A stretch of 16,373 bases of DNA from RGIG5612 sp963599255 (GCA_963599255.1 CAVBWS010000045.1:1-16373); one strand, 5' to 3'. Counted from the first letter of the stretch, positions 1 to 7,827 are shown. Numbers and translations: made by a program. Notes: generated by a model not told the origin, from the letters alone.

Positions 1-96
1 GAGTCGGACTCCGGAATATCAGTTGAACTTCCAGGTTGGCCTGAACCAGGTTCCCGAATCTCAGCCGATCTTCCAGATTCGCCGGAGCCTGCCTAC
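1..96 (+). repeat. In-frame 42-bp (14-residue) degenerate tandem repeat inside the PflX-like gene
   Basis: Two full units, at 13-54 (GISVELPGWPEPGS) and 55-96 (RISADLPDSPEPAY), share I-S, L-P and P-E-P at the same register. Bases 1-12 (ESDS) fit the last four positions of an earlier unit. By eye 29 of 42 bases match between the two full units. The array continues past the left edge, so copy number is unknown. Confidence 0.7.
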
Positions 97-441
97 GAAG
101 GGGAAAATGTTCTCATGCAGAGAGGCGTTGTGGTGCGTCATCTTATGATCCCCGGTCAGCTGGAGGATTCTAAAAATGTAATTAAATATCTGTATGAAAC
201 CTATGGAGATAAAATATGGATATCCCTCATGAGTCAATATACGCCTGTAGGAATATTTGCCGGATCTCCTGTAATGCCTTATAAGAATACCTGTCCTGAA
301 TTATTCGTCAAGGTCTCCCGTGATGAATATGACGAGCTGGTTGACTACGCTATTGATATCGGCGTGGAAAACTGCATGATCCAGGAGGAAGATGTGGCTG
401 ACGACAGCTTTATCCCCGACTTCGACGGCAGCGGCATATAA
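1..441 (+). CDS. PflX-like radical SAM protein (COG1313 type), C-terminal part only
   Basis: The reading frame is open from base 1 to the TAA at 439-441 (146 residues), so the gene begins outside the window. The segment reading MQRGVVVRHLMIPG, followed by DSKNVIKYLYETYG and ISLMSQYTPVG, is the conserved C-terminal half of the PflX/COG1313 family, radical SAM proteins related to pyruvate formate-lyase activating enzyme. The CxxxCxxC cluster motif of the family would lie upstream and cannot be checked. The ATG at 115 is internal: family members carry a segment like EPVFDE just before MKRGVIVRHL, and here EPAYEGENVL stands in that place. The first 32 codons are odd: they hold a proline-rich 14-residue repeat that I do not know from this family. 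The physiological substrate of PflX proteins is not established. The gene converges on the minus-strand oxidoreductase. Confidence 0.8.
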   Translation, partial: ESDSGISVELPGWPEPGSRISADLPDSPEPAYEGENVLMQRGVVVRHLMIPGQLEDSKNVIKYLYETYGDKIWISLMSQYTPVGIFAGSPVMPYKNTCPELFVKVSRDEYDELVDYAIDIGVENCMIQEEDVADDSFIPDFDGSGI

Positions 442-501
442 CAGGCATGTAGAAGACATGCATAGTCTCTGTGCTGACCGAATACCATAAAACGGCACAA
501 A

Positions 502-526
502 TATAGCGGCAACTATAGCCGCTATA
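502..526. terminator. Hairpin between converging genes, likely bidirectional terminator
   Basis: A perfect 9-bp inverted repeat, TATAGCGGC (502-510) and GCCGCTATA (518-526), encloses a 7-base loop. It sits between the PflX-like stop codon (441) and the oxidoreductase stop codon (536). There is no clean T tract on either side, only short T-rich patches, so efficiency is uncertain. A smaller 6-bp hairpin (445-461) lies just before it. Confidence 0.55.
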
Positions 527-535
527 CTTAATCCC

Positions 536-2482
536 TTATATATCTAATGCAGCATGATATCCCCAATAAACCGCATTGGTAATTGTTGACACCCTTGAAG
601 CATCGCCGATCACTCTCACAAATGGCGCACTGTCTGCCAAGTCATTTACCACATTTGTTCTTGACCTCTGACCCAGTGCGCAGATCACGCTCCGTCCCGG
701 AACCAACACCTCATTTCCGTCCTTATCCTCGCAGATAATGCCGTCTGCAGTAACCCTAAGGCCCTTATAGTTTGTATGCACGGTAACATATTTGTCTATT
801 TCCTTCATTAGGAGCGGGCGGTGGCGCACATTGGCGTCAGGAGCCAGCATATCTCTCATCTCTACCAGATGTACGGTCTTGCCCTGCTGTCCCAGATGTA
901 CTGCGCACTCGCAGCCTGCCAAGCCTCCGCCGAATACCACGACATCATCTCCCACCTTACCAGCTTCCTTGTAATAGTTATTGACAATAGTTACATTATC
1001 CCCATCAAGTCCCGGGATTGGTGGAATCAGAGGCTCAGAACCTGCTGCCACGATCACAGCATCCGGCTTGATTTCTTCAACATAAGCTCTCGTAACTTCC
1101 GTATTAAGTCTTATATCCACCCCTGTGTCTCTACAAAATTTGGCAAATGTTCCTGCCAGTTTGTACATTTCATGTTTAAATGGTATGGCCTGCTCACTTT
1201 TAAGTATGCCGCCCGGCTCGTCTTCCTTCTCGCACAGGATTACCTCATGACCTCTTCTTGCAGCCGTGTATGCCGCATAGAGTCCGCCAGGACCCGCGCC
1301 TGCCACAAGGACTTTCTTCTTAACCGGAGCCGGATATATCTCATCTCCCTCCAGCTCTCTTCCTATAAGCGGGTTAACCGTACAGCGTCTGGTTGATGTT
1401 GCGGCTCTTTCTGCCATGCAGGTAAAACATCTGAGGCAGTGAACGATATCCTCATCCTTGTTGGCCATTACCTTATTCGGAAGAAACGGATCTGCCAAAA
1501 GTGCTCTTCCCATATATACGATATCTGCCTTGCCCGATGCTATTATCTCTTCCATTTGTGCCGGATCATTGAGCCCTCCGATGGTTGCAACAGGCACACT
1601 TACGTGTTTTTTGATCTCAGCTGCAAGGAATACATTTCTTCCGTGTTCGGTAAACATGGACGGATGAGTGATCCCGAAGGTCTTCTGATATGTACCTGCG
1701 CTGACATGAAGAATGCTGACATATTTTTCTAATTGCATTGCTATCTGTACGCCTTCGTCTATGTCATATCCCTCAGGAACGAATTCCGAGCCGCTCATAC
1801 GAAATTCTATCGGGAAGAATGGTCCCACGGCAGCACGCACAGCCTCTAATATTTCCCTGGCGAATCTGCATCTGTTTTCCAATGAACCGCCGTATTCGTC
1901 AGTCCTGTGGTTAAACATCGGAGACAGAAATTGATTGATAAGCCATCCATGTCCGCCATGTATCATTATCATCTCGAATCCTGCACGTTTGGTCAGGGCT
2001 GCACAATGACCATATGAGGCCACAATATCTGCGATCATTTCCCGAGTCAGCGCTCCTACCTTAACTCCATCCGCGCGCACACATGCAGACGGTCCCCACT
2101 GATTTAAACCTTTCTGCTTATTCTTATCCGTCATATATGTTCCCGAAAACATACCTGAATGTGAGAATTCAATGCTGGGGATCGCCCCATGTCTTCTGAT
2201 GGCATCTGCTGTATATGTGGCGCATGCCAGAGAATTCAAGATGCTCTCATCAAGATGATAAGCATGGGATCCGTCTGTCGCCGGGTGCACCATTAACTCC
2301 GAAACTGTAACAGCGGCGGCCCCGCCCTTCGCCCTCAGCTCATAAAATGCGGTGGATTTAGGTCCGATGCAACCGTCATTTGTAATATCAGTCCCGCCCA
2401 TCGGCGCTGAAAACATGCGGTTTCTATATGTAGTTCGTCCGATGGTAATGGGCGAACACAGATTTGGATATTTTCTCTCCAT
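536..2482 (-). CDS. NADH:flavin oxidoreductase, old-yellow-enzyme/Fe-S/FAD family (enoate or 2,4-dienoyl-CoA reductase type)
   Basis: A complete 648-residue, three-domain enzyme. Residues 1-340 form the FMN-binding TIM barrel, with HGGHGWLINQFLSP (175-188), HRTDEYGGSLENR (192-204) and a late GxADIVYMGRALLADP segment. A 4Fe-4S site follows at Cys349, Cys352, Cys355 and Cys367. An FAD-binding Rossmann fold starts at VLVAGAGPGG (391-400), and an NAD(P) fold contains VVVFGGGLAGCE (514-525). This is the layout of 2,4-dienoyl-CoA reductase, trimethylamine dehydrogenase, clostridial enoate reductases and the bile-acid enzymes BaiCD and BaiH: electrons pass from NAD(P)H through FAD and Fe-S to FMN, and usually reduce an activated C=C bond. 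The substrate cannot be read from the sequence. The start is supported by AGGGAG 9 bases before the ATG. The gene is monocistronic by appearance, preceded by a terminator and followed by a converging gene. Confidence 0.9.
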   Translation of the reverse strand: MERKYPNLCSPITIGRTTYRNRMFSAPMGGTDITNDGCIGPKSTAFYELRAKGGAAAVTVSELMVHPATDGSHAYHLDESILNSLACATYTADAIRRHGAIPSIEFSHSGMFSGTYMTDKNKQKGLNQWGPSACVRADGVKVGALTREMIADIVASYGHCAALTKRAGFEMIMIHGGHGWLINQFLSPMFNHRTDEYGGSLENRCRFAREILEAVRAAVGPFFPIEFRMSGSEFVPEGYDIDEGVQIAMQLEKYVSILHVSAGTYQKTFGITHPSMFTEHGRNVFLAAEIKKHVSVPVATIGGLNDPAQMEEIIASGKADIVYMGRALLADPFLPNKVMANKDEDIVHCLRCFTCMAERAATSTRRCTVNPLIGRELEGDEIYPAPVKKKVLVAGAGPGGLYAAYTAARRGHEVILCEKEDEPGGILKSEQAIPFKHEMYKLAGTFAKFCRDTGVDIRLNTEVTRAYVEEIKPDAVIVAAGSEPLIPPIPGLDGDNVTIVNNYYKEAGKVGDDVVVFGGGLAGCECAVHLGQQGKTVHLVEMRDMLAPDANVRHRPLLMKEIDKYVTVHTNYKGLRVTADGIICEDKDGNEVLVPGRSVICALGQRSRTNVVNDLADSAPFVRVIGDASRVSTITNAVYWGYHAALDI

Positions 2483-2681
2483 TGTTGTAACTCCCTGCTT
2501 TGTTCTGAAAATATTATTTGATTTTTATGTTTAATATGCCGCTGCTGTGCCTGAATTACCTGGCGTGAATATAACCACTTTGTATTCTATGCTCGCAGCC
2601 CGCAGCAACCGTCTCTTGTAGCTTACATTCTTTGTGTTATTTCTTCCAATATATTTTTTATATTTACTTATAACCTTGAGA

Positions 2682-2719
2682 ATATAAAATGACCCCACAC
2701 TGCTGCAAATGCGAGGTCA
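2682..2719 (-). terminator. Intrinsic terminator downstream of the 66-residue protein gene
   Basis: Read on the minus strand, TGACCTCGCATT (2719-2708) pairs along all 12 positions, with G-T wobbles, with AGTGTGGGGTCA (2701-2690) around a 6-base loop, and is followed by TTTTATATT. It closes the chromate-transporter operon and separates it from the oxidoreductase gene. The remaining roughly 200 bases up to that gene (2483-2681) show no promoter I would defend. Confidence 0.75.
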
Positions 2720-2742
2720 CTTCGTATCATATCGGCTCTCAT

Positions 2743-2943
2743 CTATGAGTCACACTGTTCTCCGCCGTAACTGATGCCGTACTTTCTATAGATTTTATAC
2801 AGATCGCTCTGGCCAATGGTGCTGAATTGTTTTCTCATTATCTGCCTTGTATCCGCACCATTTCTTATCATGGTTTCGGCTTCTGCCAGCTCCTCTTCCC
2901 GGAGCATCTCCTCATTCATGCCCTGACTATATTCGTTATACAT
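2743..2943 (-). CDS. Small protein of unknown function (66 residues)
   Basis: I do not recognise this protein. I place the start at the ATG at 2943 because GAGGTG lies about 7 bases upstream; longer starts (2993, 3099) have no ribosome binding site, and the longest would overlap the transporter gene by about 100 bases. The N-terminal third is acidic (EEMLREEELAEAE), the C-terminal half is basic and predicted helical (TRQIMRKQF, DLYKIYRKYGI). There is no membrane segment or signal peptide. A helix-turn-helix or a small partner-binding protein is possible, but I see no decisive motif. It follows the two transporter halves by 59 bases on the same strand and is closed by a strong terminator, so it is probably co-transcribed with them. 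Being a chance frame is less likely given the ribosome binding site and the terminator placement. Confidence 0.55.
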   Translation of the reverse strand: MYNEYSQGMNEEMLREEELAEAETMIRNGADTRQIMRKQFSTIGQSDLYKIYRKYGISYGGEQCDS

Positions 2944-3002
2944 AATCTCACACCTCATCCATTTTTCAGCTGTTTTATCGGATATCTTAACCATCCGTGC
3001 TG

Positions 3003-3581
3003 TCACAATCCCAGCAGTATTCCGATTCCGGCAGAGCCCAGGATGAAGAATATAGGATGTATCTTGATATATTTCATTAATACAAAAAGCACGACGCACA
3101 TTATGGCTGCCTTCCAGTTGAATGTGGTAAAATACGAGCCTATCCGAGGCAGCATGTCAAATGTTATCCTCTCAATTCCGAAGAACACTACCATCATGAC
3201 ATTGAAGCCCGCAGCCATTATAAATGCGGTGCTGGCAGGTCTTAGCAATCTAAAGCCTCCCAGTACAAACCTGTTGGTCCTGAATTTGTCCAACATGGTG
3301 GCAACGACCAATATTACGACTATGCTTGGAAATGTCAGTGCCAATGTCGTAAGTATGGCGCCGTACCATCCGCTGGTTACATATCCTGCATATGTGGCCA
3401 TATTGACGCCTATAGGTCCCGGTGTAGACTCTGCTACTGCTATAAAGGTCAATACATCACTGCTGGTAAACCATGGATATTTTGTTGCCATTTCATAAAG
3501 AAAAGGCACCGTTGCCAGACCTCCGCCTACTGCGAAGAGTCCTGTTTTCATAAACTCCAGACACATCATAAGAAGATTCAT
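3003..3581 (-). CDS. Chromate transporter family protein (CHR), second half-size subunit
   Basis: A 192-residue hydrophobic protein of the CHR family. FAVGGGLATVPFLYEM near residue 16 and the AVAESTPGPIGVNMATYAG segment near residue 48 match the family signatures (GGG and TPGP-x-x-x-N). Several membrane helices follow. Half-size CHR proteins of about 190-210 residues are encoded as adjacent pairs and are thought to work as heterodimers equal to one long-chain ChrA. The ATG overlaps the stop of the upstream half in an ATGA arrangement, with AAGGAGG 7 bases before it, indicating translational coupling. Some family members export chromate; in anaerobic gut-type bacteria the true substrate is often unknown, so the name gives the family rather than a proven activity. 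Confidence 0.88.
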   Translation of the reverse strand: MNLLMMCLEFMKTGLFAVGGGLATVPFLYEMATKYPWFTSSDVLTFIAVAESTPGPIGVNMATYAGYVTSGWYGAILTTLALTFPSIVVILVVATMLDKFRTNRFVLGGFRLLRPASTAFIMAAGFNVMMVVFFGIERITFDMLPRIGSYFTTFNWKAAIMCVVLFVLMKYIKIHPIFFILGSAGIGILLGL

Positions 3582-4204
3582 TTCTTGGCCTCCTTACTGT
3601 CTGCGAATGTTTTGCTGACATTTATATATTTCTCACCGAATATCAGTGTTAAAACCACGCTGATCGCAAGGACGCCGAGGGTCAGATATACTGTTTCGAT
3701 TCTGGTAAATGCAGCCAAAATAAATACACATATAAATGCTATCAATGATAACAGGTCGATGACCGTTTTCTTAATGAAACTTACCACTGCATTAAATATC
3801 AACACGCATACACATACTCTGATTCCTGCCAGTGCATGCTGCACATATTCATTTTCCTGAAAATTCACCAGAAATGCCGCAATGATCATTATGATTATAA
3901 TAGAAGGCGCGATCACCCCTAGTGTAGCCACAATGCCGCCCAGGATGCCCTTTCGTTTGCGGCCTATAAATGTTGAGATATTTACTGCAATTACTCCCGG
4001 CGTTATCTGAGCGATGGCCATGTAGTCAACCAGCTCTTCTGCAGTAGCCCATTGACGTTTCTCGGCCAATTCCTTCTCTATAATCGCCATCATGGCATAT
4101 CCACCGCCGAAGGTGCATATGCCAATCTTAAACATTGTCCAGAACAGATCCAGATATTCCAATATGGTATTCTTGATATTCTTATTTTTTTCGTTGTTGT
4201 TCAT
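3578..4204 (-). CDS. Chromate transporter family protein (CHR), first half-size subunit
   Basis: A 208-residue membrane protein, the partner of the gene overlapping its 3' end by 4 bases. After a charged, asparagine/lysine-rich N-terminus it shows FKIGICTFGGGYAMMAIIEKE (about residues 25-45), then MAIAQITPGVIAVNISTF (about 62-79), the two conserved CHR signatures, followed by long hydrophobic stretches such as APSIIIIMIIAAF. The first half carries the FGGGY form and the second half the VGGG form, typical of complementary pairs. No good ribosome binding site sits at the normal distance: AGGGG lies about 19 bases upstream, and an in-frame stop lies five codons before the ATG, so the start is fixed but translation may be weak. 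It is the first gene of the unit after rlmB. Confidence 0.88.
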   Translation of the reverse strand: MNNNEKNKNIKNTILEYLDLFWTMFKIGICTFGGGYAMMAIIEKELAEKRQWATAEELVDYMAIAQITPGVIAVNISTFIGRKRKGILGGIVATLGVIAPSIIIIMIIAAFLVNFQENEYVQHALAGIRVCVCVLIFNAVVSFIKKTVIDLLSLIAFICVFILAAFTRIETVYLTLGVLAISVVLTLIFGEKYINVSKTFADSKEAKK

Positions 4205-4254
4205 AACTAAATACTGCTAGTTTCCCCTAAGTTTATTGTTAGATTATTACTCCA

Positions 4255-4280
4255 CCGGCACAGCCTGCTGGCACTGCCGG
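4255..4280 (-). terminator. GC-rich hairpin after rlmB, possible terminator
   Basis: CCGGCA (4255-4260) pairs with TGCCGG (4275-4280), and an inner CAGC/GCTG pair extends the stem with a bulge. It lies between the rlmB stop and the first transporter half, the place for a terminator, but there is no T tract on the minus strand. Confidence 0.35.
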
Positions 4281-4316
4281 GCATGTATTATCCTTACGCA
4301 CTTCGTTTCCGCAGGA

Positions 4317-5120
4317 TCATGAATGCATCATATTCTGCCTAACGATCTCCCATGCCAGGATTCCCGCTGCCACTGAGGCGTTTAGTGAATCTATATCTCC
4401 CTTCATGGGAATAGATGCTGTGAAGTCACATTTTTCCTTAACCAGGCGGCTTACTCCCGAGCCTTCATTTCCGATCACCAGACCGATGGCTCCCGTCATG
4501 TTAAGCTTATACATCTCTTCTCCGCCCATATCTGCGCAGACGAACCATATTCCCTGTTCCTTAAGATAATCAATCGTCTGTGCAATATTAGTTACCTTGG
4601 CAACCAATGTATGATATACAGCCCCTGCCGATGCCTTAGCTACCGTTGCATTAACCGATGCTGCACGATGTTTAGGGATTATCACCCCATGTGCCCCTGC
4701 CAGATTAGCGCTCCTTATGATGGCTCCCAGATTATGAGGATCCTCGATACCATCCAGAACAAATATAAACGGCTTCTCGGCACGTTCTCTGGCTCGCTCT
4801 AATATATCATCAACTTCCGCATATTTAATTGCTGAAAGATTAAGAATCGCTCCCTGATGATGCCCTGTCTCAGACATAAGATCCAGCTTATCCTTAGGCA
4901 CATATACCGTCAGGATATTGCGGCTCTTGGCCTCGGCTACGAGCTGGCTTATCGGCCCGTCACCCAATCCTTCCTGAACATATAGCTTATCTATATTTTC
5001 ATTAGTCTTTAGTGCTTCAAGAACAGCGTTTCTGCCTTCAACCATGAGCTCATTTTGTTTCTTGGCTTCGGGTACATCTGCGTTTTTCTTATTAAATCTG
5101 TTATCCTTCTTATATGCCAT
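4317..5120 (-). CDS. rlmB: 23S rRNA 2'-O-methyltransferase RlmB (SpoU/TrmH family)
   Basis: A 267-residue SpoU-family enzyme. Residues about 25-100 form the small RNA-binding substrate domain (MVEGRNAVLEAL at 26-37). The catalytic SPOUT domain then shows motif 1, LDGIEDPHNLGAIIRSAN (122-139, with the conserved Asn130 and Arg136), motif 2, GLVIGNEGSGVSRLV (213-227), and motif 3, IPMKGDIDSLNASVA (237-251). RlmB methylates the 2'-O of a guanosine in the peptidyl-transferase region of 23S rRNA (G2251 in E. coli) using S-adenosylmethionine. The first 22 residues are charged and poorly conserved; the start is the ORF's first ATG and lacks a strong ribosome binding site. Position after cysS and mrnC matches the cysS-mrnC-rlmB order of Bacillus subtilis. 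A tRNA-methylating TrmH paralogue is a less likely reading. Confidence 0.92.
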   Translation of the reverse strand: MAYKKDNRFNKKNADVPEAKKQNELMVEGRNAVLEALKTNENIDKLYVQEGLGDGPISQLVAEAKSRNILTVYVPKDKLDLMSETGHHQGAILNLSAIKYAEVDDILERARERAEKPFIFVLDGIEDPHNLGAIIRSANLAGAHGVIIPKHRAASVNATVAKASAGAVYHTLVAKVTNIAQTIDYLKEQGIWFVCADMGGEEMYKLNMTGAIGLVIGNEGSGVSRLVKEKCDFTASIPMKGDIDSLNASVAAGILAWEIVRQNMMHS

Positions 5121-5168
5121 CTGATTTTTACTTTCTATATTTGTATTGAAATATTGCTATGCCGGTGT

Positions 5169-5189
5169 TGCGGCAAAAACATTGCCGCA
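5169..5189 (-). terminator. Hairpin between mrnC and rlmB
   Basis: A perfect 8-bp stem, TGCGGCAA (5169-5176) and TTGCCGCA (5182-5189), has a 5-base loop. It lies in the 118-base gap between the two genes. No T tract follows on the minus strand, so it may be a processing site or a partial terminator rather than a strong stop. Confidence 0.4.
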
Positions 5190-5238
5190 GCTAAATACAG
5201 GCTCTACTGCGAAATTTACAACACACAGCAGCAATCCA

Positions 5239-5637
5239 TTATGACTGCTCCGTATTACGGTTAATTTCAACAATTCCTGCACTTATCAGTTCGTCGATCC
5301 TGTCGGTACGATCTTCCAGAAATAAATACCCCAGCAGGGCTTCAACACCCGTTGCTCTTCTGTATTCACTGATGGAACAACTGTGGGGCGCAGAAATGGA
5401 CTTGAAATTCCTGCCCCTTTTATAAACCGCCTTTTCTTCTTCTGTCAGCATCTGCTGCCAGGCATTGGCAATCAGCGCCTGTGCTCTGGCATTTGTAAGC
5501 GCCTTGGATTTCTTATTTAATTCATCGGCGCTTCCCTCACATTCATTTACGACTCTGTTTCTTATATTAATCTCGTAGACCGAATCTCCCAGAAATGCCA
5601 ATGCTGCCGACGACATGTTTTTTACTTTCTGTGCCAC
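5239..5637 (-). CDS. mrnC: Mini-ribonuclease III (MrnC)
   Basis: A 132-residue protein with the RNase III catalytic fold but no double-stranded RNA binding domain. SAALAFLGDSVYEINIRNRVV (residues 10-30) is the Mini-III signature, with Gly-Asp18 as a catalytic position. Mini-III matures 23S rRNA ends in Firmicutes. The start is GTG at 5635-5637, preceded by GAGGG six bases upstream; both the site and the codon lie inside the last codons of cysS, giving a 16-base overlap and probable translational coupling. A later ATG at residue 8 lacks a good site. The protein is slightly shorter than the B. subtilis enzyme (about 143 residues, from memory). Coupling to cysS and being followed by rlmB are the standard Firmicutes arrangement. 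Confidence 0.93.
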   Translation of the reverse strand: MAQKVKNMSSAALAFLGDSVYEINIRNRVVNECEGSADELNKKSKALTNARAQALIANAWQQMLTEEEKAVYKRGRNFKSISAPHSCSISEYRRATGVEALLGYLFLEDRTDRIDELISAGIVEINRNTEQS

Positions 5638-7028
5638 TTAACGCCCTCTCTTGTATCTTCAAGTATTATACCCATCTGATCCAGCTGGGCACGGATCTCA
5701 TCTGCACGTGCGAAATTTTTAGCCTTTCTTGCAGCCTGACGTTCGTTTATAAGATCTTCCACTTCGCTTGTCAGATCGTCTTTCTCTGCCTCCAGCTTGA
5801 TTCCTAATACATCGCAGAGCTTAGCTAATGTTTCTCTTACAGATGAAACAAATGCAATTGAACTGTTCTCATTTACTGCTGAATTAATCGCACGAACCAA
5901 TTCAAACACCGCTGATATGGCATCTGCGGTGTTGCAGTCATCATCCATTGCCGCTTCGAACTTCTCCACATAAGGAACTGCGAAGTTCTTATCCTCTCCC
6001 TCGGTCATTTCCTTAGACCTGCCTGTATCATTAGCCAGAATATAGTCAAGATTAGCTGCGGCATTCTTGATCCTGTCCAGTCCCGCCTTAGCAACATCCA
6101 TCAGTGTATCTGAGAAATTAAGCGGACTTCTGTAGTGTGCAGAAAGCATGAAGAATCTTAATACCTGCGGATCATATTTGGATATAATATCTCGCACCGT
6201 GAAGAAATTGCCGGCTGATTTGCTCATCTTCGCGCCGTCAATATTAAGGAATGCATTATGCATCCAGTAATGAGCAAACGGCTCTCCATTGGCAGCTTCT
6301 GACTGGGCGATCTCGTTTTCATGATGCGGAAATACGAGGTCCTCGCCGCCTGCATGAATATCAATGGTATCTCCCAGATATCTCTTAGCCATAACCGAGC
6401 ATTCGATGTGCCAGCCAGGGCGTCCGTCTGACCATGCACTAGGCCATGATGGTTCTCCTTCTTTTTTCGGTTTCCACAATACAAAGTCTGCAGGATCTTC
6501 CTTTTCATCCTCGCCTGTCACCTTGATATCGCGATGGCCGCTTTGCATGTCATCCAGATTCTTCTTGGATAATTTGCCATATCCCTGGAATTTTCTGGTT
6601 CTATAATATACAGTGCCATTCTTCTCGTATGCATATCCCTTGTCGATCAGCGTCTGGATCATATCCAGCATACCCTGGATTTCCTTTGTTGCCTGAGGCG
6701 CAACAGTGGCTGGACGAATGTTAAGTGATGCCATATCCTTCTTGCATTCATCAATGTATTTATTAGCCACCTCTTCTGCTGAGATGCCCTCTTCAATGGC
6801 TCTTTTAATGATCTTGTCATCAACATCAGTAAAATTCGATACATATGTTACGTCATATCCCTTATATTCCAGGTATCTTCTGAAGGTATCAAATACTATC
6901 ATCGGTCTTGCATTTCCGATATGTATCAGATTGTATACTGTAGGTCCGCAGACATACATGCTTATCTTTCCCTCTTTAATAGGAACAAGATCCTCTTTTC
7001 TTGCATTTAAAGTATTATAAATTCTCAT
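5622..7028 (-). CDS. cysS: Cysteinyl-tRNA synthetase
   Basis: A complete 468-residue class I aminoacyl-tRNA synthetase that charges tRNA-Cys in the cytoplasm. The HIGH motif appears as HIGN (36-39) within YVCGPTVYNLIHIGNARP, and the KMSKS loop is at 267-271. The zinc site that discriminates cysteine is intact: Cys27, Cys210, His235 and Glu239 in the expected contexts (WHIECS and HHENEIAQSEA). The C-terminal helical anticodon-binding region ends with DTREGVKWHRK. The start is fixed by GAGGG six bases before the ATG. Length is normal for the family. I looked for a T-box leader, common before such genes in Firmicutes, and saw none; the gene follows ispF after 112 bases and probably shares its transcript. 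Confidence 0.97.
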   Translation of the reverse strand: MRIYNTLNARKEDLVPIKEGKISMYVCGPTVYNLIHIGNARPMIVFDTFRRYLEYKGYDVTYVSNFTDVDDKIIKRAIEEGISAEEVANKYIDECKKDMASLNIRPATVAPQATKEIQGMLDMIQTLIDKGYAYEKNGTVYYRTRKFQGYGKLSKKNLDDMQSGHRDIKVTGEDEKEDPADFVLWKPKKEGEPSWPSAWSDGRPGWHIECSVMAKRYLGDTIDIHAGGEDLVFPHHENEIAQSEAANGEPFAHYWMHNAFLNIDGAKMSKSAGNFFTVRDIISKYDPQVLRFFMLSAHYRSPLNFSDTLMDVAKAGLDRIKNAAANLDYILANDTGRSKEMTEGEDKNFAVPYVEKFEAAMDDDCNTADAISAVFELVRAINSAVNENSSIAFVSSVRETLAKLCDVLGIKLEAEKDDLTSEVEDLINERQAARKAKNFARADEIRAQLDQMGIILEDTREGVKWHRK

Positions 7029-7140
7029 AATTTTCCCTCATCTATGATTGATTGTATCGCCGGATTGCTTCCGCGTCGGAACATCGCCGCTGCAAATATC
7101 GCCCCAGCATGAGTATTTTTAGATTTTTACTAAGTGCGGA

Positions 7141-7608
7141 TTACCTGATCAATGCAACAGCCTGTGCTGCAATTCCTTCCTTGTGTCCGGTAAATCCCAG
7201 TCCTTCCTCGGTGGTTGCCTTAACATTTACGCATCTTATATCTATAGCCAATGCCCTGCTTATATTCTCACGCATCTTATCTATATACGGTCTTAACTTC
7301 GGAGCCTGGGCAATAATCGTGGAGTCAATATTTTCTATCTCATATTCGTATTCACTTAACTTCGTGCCGACTATTTTCAACAGCTCTATGCTGTCTGCAT
7401 CTTGGTAGGCTTCATCCGTATCCGGAAACAGTAACCCTATATCGCCTAATGCTGCCGCCCCTAAGAGTGCGTCCATGATAGCATGTACCAGTACATCTGC
7501 ATCCGAATGTCCGTCCAGTCCCTTATCATAGGGAATCTCAACGCCGCCCAGAATAAGCTTTCTTCCTTCCGTCAGTCTATGAACATCATATCCTTGTCCG
7601 ATTCTCAT
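7141..7608 (-). CDS. ispF: 2-C-methyl-D-erythritol 2,4-cyclodiphosphate synthase
   Basis: A 155-residue enzyme of the MEP pathway to isoprenoid precursors, which cyclises CDP-ME 2-phosphate with release of CMP. MRIGQGYDVHRL at the N-terminus gives metal ligands Asp8 and His10, and His42 follows in ADVLVHAIMDALLGA. GLDGHSDADVL (30-40), FPDTDEAYQDADS and TTEEGLGFTGHKEGIAAQA complete the family pattern. The frame is open for 40 more codons upstream, but the family starts at MRIG and AAAGG precedes this ATG by 5-6 bases, so 7608 is the start. It heads the ispF-cysS-mrnC-rlmB group; in B. subtilis ispF is also upstream of cysS, with gltX and cysE between. Confidence 0.96.
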   Translation of the reverse strand: MRIGQGYDVHRLTEGRKLILGGVEIPYDKGLDGHSDADVLVHAIMDALLGAAALGDIGLLFPDTDEAYQDADSIELLKIVGTKLSEYEYEIENIDSTIIAQAPKLRPYIDKMRENISRALAIDIRCVNVKATTEEGLGFTGHKEGIAAQAVALIR

Positions 7609-7733
7609 ATCTACCTTTCCAGTCTTATATAAATATGTATGCCCGGCGTTCCTGATGTCATTCAGGCATAGTTCTTCTGCATTTGTACCGTAAACATACC
7701 TGCACCACTGCCGCCACGTATAGCACATAACAA

Positions 7734-7739
7734 ATTATA
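7734..7739 (-). promoter_or_regulatory. Possible -10 box for the ispF operon
   Basis: Read on the minus strand this is a perfect TATAAT, which would start RNA near 7727 and give a leader of about 120 bases before ispF. No convincing -35 box is found 16-18 bases upstream, so the call rests on the -10 and on location in the divergent gap with the tRNA promoter. Confidence 0.35.
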
Positions 7740-7798
7740 CACACCTTTTGGGAATTTGAAACACTATTTACTTATTTTGATAAATTAAATTTTTGTTG

Positions 7799-7827
7799 TT
7801 GACAATCCTCTATGTTTTTTATATACT
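7799..7827 (+). promoter_or_regulatory. Consensus sigma-A promoter of the tRNA-Val/tRNA-Met operon
   Basis: A perfect TTGACA (7799-7804), a 17-base spacer and TATACT (7822-7827) predict a start near 7834, about 16 bases before tRNA-Val. This is the strongest promoter match in the window, as expected for a stable RNA operon. Confidence 0.85.

Noticed and set aside
821..1396. 191-codon plus-strand frame within the oxidoreductase gene
   Set aside because: The opposite strand encodes the intact Fe-S/FAD region of a known family; the plus-strand product is Cys/Ser/Arg-rich and family-free.
2827..3498. 223-codon plus-strand frame opposite the second transporter half and the small gene
   Set aside because: It is the antisense shadow of a clear CHR-family gene, has no ribosome binding site and no recognisable protein features.
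7029..7140. T-box riboswitch before cysS
   Set aside because: The gap to ispF is too short and the T-box AGGGTGG-type sequence and antiterminator are absent; only a 5-bp hairpin (7069-7081) is seen.
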